Source: Rhodothermales bacterium
GTDB lineage: Bacteria; Bacteroidota; Rhodothermia; Rhodothermales; Bin80
Direction of reading: 5' to 3'
Assembly: GCA_951812585.1 (NCBI GenBank)
Contig: OX638318.1
Coordinates: 1 to 64,000, forward strand
DNA: 64,000 nt
How positions within the stretch are numbered: the stretch's first letter is position 1; each line of letters begins with the position of its first letter. The notes under the pieces were generated by a model. It saw only the letters and a program-made list of their open reading frames with translations, was not told the DNA's origin and ran no database searches. The position numbers and the translations under genes were made by a program. Below, one piece after another: positions 59,628 through 64,000 of the stretch.

Positions 59628-60899
59628 CTACCGATCGGCTTCCGCATTCTCCTCGGCCTCCTCTTCCGCCTGTGTCTCCATCTTGGCTTGGAACTCGCGG
59701 GTCCGTTTCTCCGCGAGGAGCTGATCCACGGCGACGATGATGTCGGCCCCCCGCTTCCCTGTGTGCCGTACAACGCCCTCCTCATCAAGTATATAGATCA
59801 CCGGCCAGCTGTTCACATTCCAATCCGTCGCAATCGGCCCTTTGGTAGATCTGTCCCACCAGGTTCGATAGCGGAGCCGCTCCCGCTTTTTCGCCGCGCG
59901 GGCCGTGTCTAATTTGTCATCGGAGTTCACGCTGAGCAGAACCACGGCCTCGCCCATGTCCTCGTAGAGATCCATCATAGCGCGCTGATAGGGGTATTCC
60001 GCCCGGCACGGCACGCACCACTCCCCGGAGAAGTACAGAACCACGATGTTGCCACGGTAGGCCTCCAGCGCGAACTCGACCCCCTCCATATCCTTTCCGA
60101 CGATGTTCGGAGCCACCCTTCCGGGCAGGAGCTTGTCGACTAAACGCTGGTTTCGCTCAATCGCCTCCGCTATGTTTGGATGCTCCATTTTCAGCTTCTC
60201 GAAGTAGTCAACGAACCGGGCCGCCTGCTCGGGTGAAAGGGGTGGTCCTCGCTGGAGGAGCTTGGTAGCCTGCCACAAGAAAAAGGGCGCTTCCACCTCG
60301 AAGTTGTCGACCGTCTCAGGGATCTTCAGAATCTCATCGAGTCGGGTGAGTAGCCCATCCATCTGTGCGTCGTCTACGGCGCCGTCTACAGCTTCGTCAG
60401 CCGTTACGTAGTAGTCCTCGTCCAGCCTAAATCCCATGGAGAACGGCATAATGTTGCCCGCCCGCCCAGCAAATACCCTGGCATTATTGCTATTGTTTTC
60501 GATCATCGCGCGGTGGTCCGGATACTTCTCGGCGAGATTCGCCAAGTGGCTCAACACCCTCTCCTCCTGCTCCTCGGTGACCGCCGGACCGCCGAGACGG
60601 CGGGTGAAGTTCCATAAATGGAGGTCCGCCTCCCGCTCAAAGTCATCCAAACTCTCCGCAGCAATCAGCGCTTTGTCCAGCGCCGCCAGCAGCCTCTCGA
60701 AGTCTTCCTCGTCGAGCGGCTCGCGGTACTCACTGACCGGTGGAAACCACCGCTCCTTAGCGGCGACGGGAAGATCGGGCACCTGTTTCCCCACGGTCGG
60801 CTCACCCTGCAAGGACGGCCATCCGATCGCCGCGGACAGGAACCCGCCGAAAGTGACGGAGATGAAAATCGTAATGATGATCGTCAAAGGTCGTTTCAT
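59628..60899 (-). CDS. TlpA-like thioredoxin-fold protein, membrane-anchored
   Basis: 423 residues. An N-terminal membrane anchor or signal (TIIITIFISVTFGGFLSAAI) leads to a long helical region (about 60-250: EEDFERLLAALDKALIAAES, ERVLSHLANLAEKYPDHRAM). The thioredoxin domain is C-terminal (VLYFSGEWCVPCRAEYP with the redox pair Cys-Val-Pro-Cys, then VVLLSVNSDDKLDTARAAKK, NSWPVIYILDEEGVVRHTG). This puts a thiol-disulfide reductase outside the cytoplasmic membrane, linked to a helical binding domain. The C-terminus is Glu-rich (QAEEEAEENAEA). No cytochrome c biogenesis gene is adjacent, apart from the CcmA-like ATPase 2.5 kb away. Confidence 0.85.
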   Translation of the reverse strand: MKRPLTIIITIFISVTFGGFLSAAIGWPSLQGEPTVGKQVPDLPVAAKERWFPPVSEYREPLDEEDFERLLAALDKALIAAESLDDFEREADLHLWNFTRRLGGPAVTEEQEERVLSHLANLAEKYPDHRAMIENNSNNARVFAGRAGNIMPFSMGFRLDEDYYVTADEAVDGAVDDAQMDGLLTRLDEILKIPETVDNFEVEAPFFLWQATKLLQRGPPLSPEQAARFVDYFEKLKMEHPNIAEAIERNQRLVDKLLPGRVAPNIVGKDMEGVEFALEAYRGNIVVLYFSGEWCVPCRAEYPYQRAMMDLYEDMGEAVVLLSVNSDDKLDTARAAKKRERLRYRTWWDRSTKGPIATDWNVNSWPVIYILDEEGVVRHTGKRGADIIVAVDQLLAEKRTREFQAKMETQAEEEAEENAEADR

Positions 60900-61850
60900 G
60901 ATGGTCGCACCGTTTGTAAGTCGTCAGGCAGGTAGTCGTCAGCGTACCGATTTTTGCGGCAGGCACAGAACGGAATTCCCGTACAATATAGGGGGAGAGA
61001 TTTGATGTCAAGGTTGATTCTTCACAGAAAGTCTATTGGCGCGTGTGACCGTTCCGCTCCGTGCTTGGACGTCCGAAGCGGTCCCTCCCTACGTCTGTTG
61101 TGTCTTAAGGGAGGCTACGGGCCCTTGAAGGTGCCCGTCCAGGCAAAGCGTCAGATGAACGCCAGTGCCATCACGCACTGGACCTCTGCAACAAGCGCTT
61201 CGCTTACCCATGGGCAAAGTGTATACGCTACTTGCCCTCCTACGTACGCAGGTCCTCGCCCATGCAGGGCGCCAGTGGCAATATCTCTGGAGCTATCTTG
61301 AAGCGATTCGACTTCTGCATCGCAACCAGGTGTCCACCGAATGGACTTCCAGAATGCTTACGCCGCATGTCGTACGCGCATTCACCGCCAAAATCCCCTT
61401 CAGGCGTAGGCCCCGCTTTGAAACCGGGTGCCAACACTCGATGGGACAAGGCTTCGAACCCCGCGGGTTTACCTGAACAAGCTCGACCTAGCTGTTCGAA
61501 TACGATCGAACACTTGCGGGCATCAACCTCCAAAGCTGTTGTCAGAAGATCAGGCCAGACCACTTCAGACAATCTGGTTTCGGCGCTAAAGCGATCTTCT
61601 ATGGAACGGGCGCTATCGGCCATTGCTAGCACCATGGGTCGCGCTTGGCACCAACCGTCACTGTCTGAGCCTTCTAGCCGTGCCTCCTGCAGTCCGGCTT
61701 ATCAAAAAGCTGCACCGCTGCAGTTCACAGTTCAGTGTGGGGTTCATTTCCTACCCTTCCAAGTTAAATGGTTTCTTCGCCCGCTTGGTGGCATACGTAC
61801 CGCCATGCAATTGGGATGGCCCTGCCCGAACGGGCTCCGCGTGTGAACTT
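60900..61850. other. Long region with no recognised gene
   Basis: About 950 bases. Overlapping open frames on both strands (for example 61240-61635 minus and 61232-61846 plus) show no family match, Shine-Dalgarno or signal peptide. A hairpin ACGGGC (61117-61122) / GCCCGT (61133-61138) is present. Stretches such as FKAGPTPEGDFGGECAYDMR on the minus strand look protein-like but I cannot place them; a decayed gene or mobile element remnant is possible. Confidence 0.3.
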
Positions 61851-63818
61851 GTGATACAGCTACAAGGCATCTCCCTGGCGCTAGGCGGCCAGCCGATCCT
61901 GGACAGGCTCTCCTGGACCATCAAGCCGGGACAGCGTATTGGCCTGATTGGCAGCAATGGCGCGGGCAAGACAACCTTGCTGCGACTTGTCGCCGGGCAG
62001 CTTGAGGCCGACAGCGGTGCGGTGGCACGCAAAGGGATCACTGGATACCTGGCCCAGGATGTGCAAGCCATCGCGCCCAAGCGAACCGTACTCGAAGAGG
62101 CACTCAGGGCATTCAATGAGTTGGAGGAGCTCCTTGCAAGTGAGCAGGCGATCATGCGCGCGCTGGCGCAACATGCAGAGCCGCCCACCAAGCTCTTGCG
62201 CGAGCTGGAGCGCGTACAGACCCTGCTTTCGATGAGTGAAGCGCACATGGTGCGGCCACGTACGGAAACAGTACTTGCAGGCCTGGGATTTGATACCACG
62301 GATTTTGACCGGCCTATTGCAACGTTGTCCGGGGGCTACCGCATGCGCGTCGTTCTGGCGCAGATCTTGCTGAAGAAACCTGATGTTCTGCTTCTCGACG
62401 AACCGACCAACCACTTGGATATCGTCAGCATTGACTGGCTGGAACAGTATCTCAAAAGCTATGCAGGCACCGTGGTCCTGGTGTCGCATGATCGCTATTT
62501 CCTGAATCGCATGGTGACCTCAATCGCGCATCTGCGCATGGGACGAATCACCGCATATGCCGGCAATTACGACTACTTCCTGGCCGAGCGCAAAAAGCGC
62601 AGGGTCCTGGAGCAGGCAGCCTACAACAATCAGCAGCGGGAAATTGCGCAAGCGGAACGCTTTATTGCGCGCTTTCGCTACAAGAACACAAAGGCGCGTC
62701 AGGTGCAGAGTCGCATCAAGCAGCTGCAGAAGATGGAACGCCTCTTGCCGCCAGAAAGGGAGGAGGCGCGGATCAGACTGCGGTTTCCGGTCCAGCGCCA
62801 GTCTGGGCGCGTGGTCATGGCGCTGTCTCAGTTTTCCAAGGAGTACGCCGCGCCCGCGCGCGTGCAGGTCTTTAAGGATGCCGGACCGCTGACCATTGGG
62901 CGCGGAGACAAGATCGCGCTTATCGGCAAGAACGGTGCAGGCAAGTCCACATTGGCACGCATCCTGGGCGGCACCGAGGACTTTGACGGCACGCGCAAGG
63001 TTGGACACCATGTGGACGCTGGTTTCTTTGCGCAGCACCAGGCGGAAGCGCTTTGCCCGCAGCATACCGTGCTGGCGTCCTTACAGGAAGCGGCCACGCA
63101 GCAGACAGAAGGCGAGCTCCGCACGCTGCTCGGGTCTTTTCTGTTCACCGGCGACGATGTGTTCAAGCCTGTTGCGGTGTTGTCGGGCGGCGAAAGGAGC
63201 CGTTTGGCGCTGGCTCGCACCCTCGTGGCAGGCACGAATTTTCTTATTCTGGACGAGCCCACCAACCATCTGGACATCGCGTCTATCCAGGTGCTGATAG
63301 AGGCGCTCAAGCAGTACCAGGGCTCATTTGTGGTAGTAAGCCATGACCGACATTTCCTGGACCAGGTAGCCAACACCATCTGGCATGTTGGTGCCGGCCG
63401 CGTGCGCGTATATGGAGGGACTTATTCGGAGTATCAGTGGCACGTCACGCAGGGCAGTGGCGAGCCCATGCGTGGCGCCGATACAGCCCGGCTCACGCAG
63501 CAGCGTGCGGCCAGGCAGGTCACGAGGCGTTCCGGCGGCCCGAAGACCAAGGCCCAGAAGCGCCGTGAAGCCGAAGCCCGCAATGCCACGTATCGCAGCG
63601 GCCGTGCGAGCGACACTGTTCAGGCGCAGCTCACGCAGGCTGAAGAAGCCATCGCAGCCCTGGAGGCGCGCCGCGCGTCGGTTGAAGCGCTCCTGGGCGA
63701 CACTGCGTCGTATGACGATGCCGCGCGGGTGCGGGAGGCGAGCGCGGAATACGCAGACCTGCAAGCAGCGCTCCATGCACTGTATAAAGAGTGGGAATCG
63801 TTGGCGGATCAGGTATGA
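61851..63818 (+). CDS. ABC-F family ATPase (translation/ribosome-associated type)
   Basis: 655 residues from the GTG at 61851 with two ABC ATPase domains and no membrane part. Domain 1: IGLIGSNGAGKTTLLRLVAG (Walker A), LSGGYRMRVVLAQ (signature), DVLLLDEPTNHLDIVSIDWL (Walker B). Linker: the P-site tRNA-interaction motif region YNNQQREIAQAERFIARFRY, KNTKARQVQSRIKQLQKM. Domain 2: IALIGKNGAGKSTLARILGG, LSGGERSRLALARTLVAG, LILDEPTNHLDIASIQVLI. A long coiled-coil C-terminal extension follows (about 570-655, TKAQKRREAEARNAT, EEAIAALEARRASVEALL), like the Uup-type tail that binds nucleic acid. ABC-F proteins act on the ribosome. The frame is open further upstream to 61623 without conserved sequence. 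Confidence 0.93.
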   Translation: MIQLQGISLALGGQPILDRLSWTIKPGQRIGLIGSNGAGKTTLLRLVAGQLEADSGAVARKGITGYLAQDVQAIAPKRTVLEEALRAFNELEELLASEQAIMRALAQHAEPPTKLLRELERVQTLLSMSEAHMVRPRTETVLAGLGFDTTDFDRPIATLSGGYRMRVVLAQILLKKPDVLLLDEPTNHLDIVSIDWLEQYLKSYAGTVVLVSHDRYFLNRMVTSIAHLRMGRITAYAGNYDYFLAERKKRRVLEQAAYNNQQREIAQAERFIARFRYKNTKARQVQSRIKQLQKMERLLPPEREEARIRLRFPVQRQSGRVVMALSQFSKEYAAPARVQVFKDAGPLTIGRGDKIALIGKNGAGKSTLARILGGTEDFDGTRKVGHHVDAGFFAQHQAEALCPQHTVLASLQEAATQQTEGELRTLLGSFLFTGDDVFKPVAVLSGGERSRLALARTLVAGTNFLILDEPTNHLDIASIQVLIEALKQYQGSFVVVSHDRHFLDQVANTIWHVGAGRVRVYGGTYSEYQWHVTQGSGEPMRGADTARLTQQRAARQVTRRSGGPKTKAQKRREAEARNATYRSGRASDTVQAQLTQAEEAIAALEARRASVEALLGDTASYDDAARVREASAEYADLQAALHALYKEWESLADQV

Positions 63819-64000
63819 ACGGGCGCTGGATTGTGCTGGGGCTGGGCGTCGCTCTGCTGGCCTGCACCAGGCCGGCATCGGCTCAGATTGAGCGGCTGCC
63901 GCACGCCGATACCACCGCGGGCAACTTCTTTGGTGCTGCCGTGGCCATCGACGGACAGCAGGCGCTGGTGGGTGCCAGCGGCGAACACAGCTGTACCGAA
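63815..64000 (+). CDS. FG-GAP repeat surface protein, cut by the right window edge
   Basis: 62 codons are visible. A lipoprotein- or Sec-type signal (WIVLGLGVALLACTRPASAQ) is followed by IERLPHADTTAGNFFGAAVA, IDGQQALVGASGEHSC, the start of an FG-GAP (integrin alpha beta-propeller) repeat. Such proteins are secreted or surface-bound and often large. The ATG overlaps the TGA of the ABC-F gene (ATGA), implying coupling. Confidence 0.8.
   Translation, partial: MNGRWIVLGLGVALLACTRPASAQIERLPHADTTAGNFFGAAVAIDGQQALVGASGEHSCTE

Noticed and set aside
61465-61510. tRNA-like TTCGAA stretches
   Set aside because: The bases around GCTTCGAACC and TGTTCGAATA do not form a T-arm, and no acceptor, D-arm or anticodon stem can be drawn around them.

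Overview
The window looks like a chromosomal segment of a Gram-negative, moderately GC-rich (about 60 % by eye) member of the Bacteroidota in the broad sense, most likely a Rhodothermota/Balneolota-type lineage. The signs are a BamA/Skp outer-membrane assembly cluster, TonB-dependent receptors with a CarboxypepD_reg-like N-terminus, a DUF4249 lipoprotein, a glycoside hydrolase ending in a type IX secretion sorting tail, DUF4175 and FG-GAP proteins, and generally weak Shine-Dalgarno sequences. I see no rRNA, tRNA or CRISPR array.

Left end (1-1767): a minus-strand operon of two bacterial-microcompartment shell genes followed by a YbbR-domain gene that runs off the edge, behind a good sigma70-like promoter. 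The second shell protein carries a C-terminal Rho_N/SAP-like tail and an altered pore loop. From 1768 to 13827 lies a surface-glycan region: wecB, three family-4 glycosyltransferases and a YfhO-type membrane protein, with gatC, a beta-barrel protein and a degenerate M28-like lipoprotein. It is interrupted at 4074-6045 by a scar that holds a broken transposase and a broken type IIG restriction-modification gene.

13976-24049: a DUF4342 protein with five hendecad repeats, a threonine/serine dehydratase, then a minus-strand core run dxr, rseP, bamA, skp, skp, panB, surE. 24345-33599 is a plus-strand run: TPR protein, a protein of the family usually labelled asparagine synthetase B, hotdog thioesterase, RmlD-like reductase, serS, then a TonB receptor with its DUF4249 lipoprotein. 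A frameshifted PEGA lipoprotein gene follows.

34590-54247: YbdK-like ligase, a Tat-exported class V aminotransferase-fold enzyme, pyrF with an ABM-domain gene, an orphan adenine-specific DNA methyltransferase of lower GC, a BtuB-like TonB receptor coupled to a lipoprotein, glgC, a 1120-residue DUF4175 protein, a DUF393 protein, chrA, a metallophosphoesterase, the pyruvate dehydrogenase genes pdhA-pdhB-pdhC (no E3 gene here) and icd.

54506-64000: a minus-strand operon of a GH53 galactanase with T9SS tail, a lone ABC ATPase, an unknown 79-residue protein, a bacterial relative of the tRNA-queuosine mannosyltransferase GTDC1, and a MazG-like pyrophosphohydrolase. Upstream is a candidate promoter with a palindrome over its start site. 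A TlpA-like thioredoxin protein, an ABC-F ATPase and the start of an FG-GAP protein complete the window. Most of it is housekeeping. The least explained items are the nucleic-acid-binding-like shell protein, the GTDC1-like operon, the hendecad repeat gene and the orphan methyltransferase.
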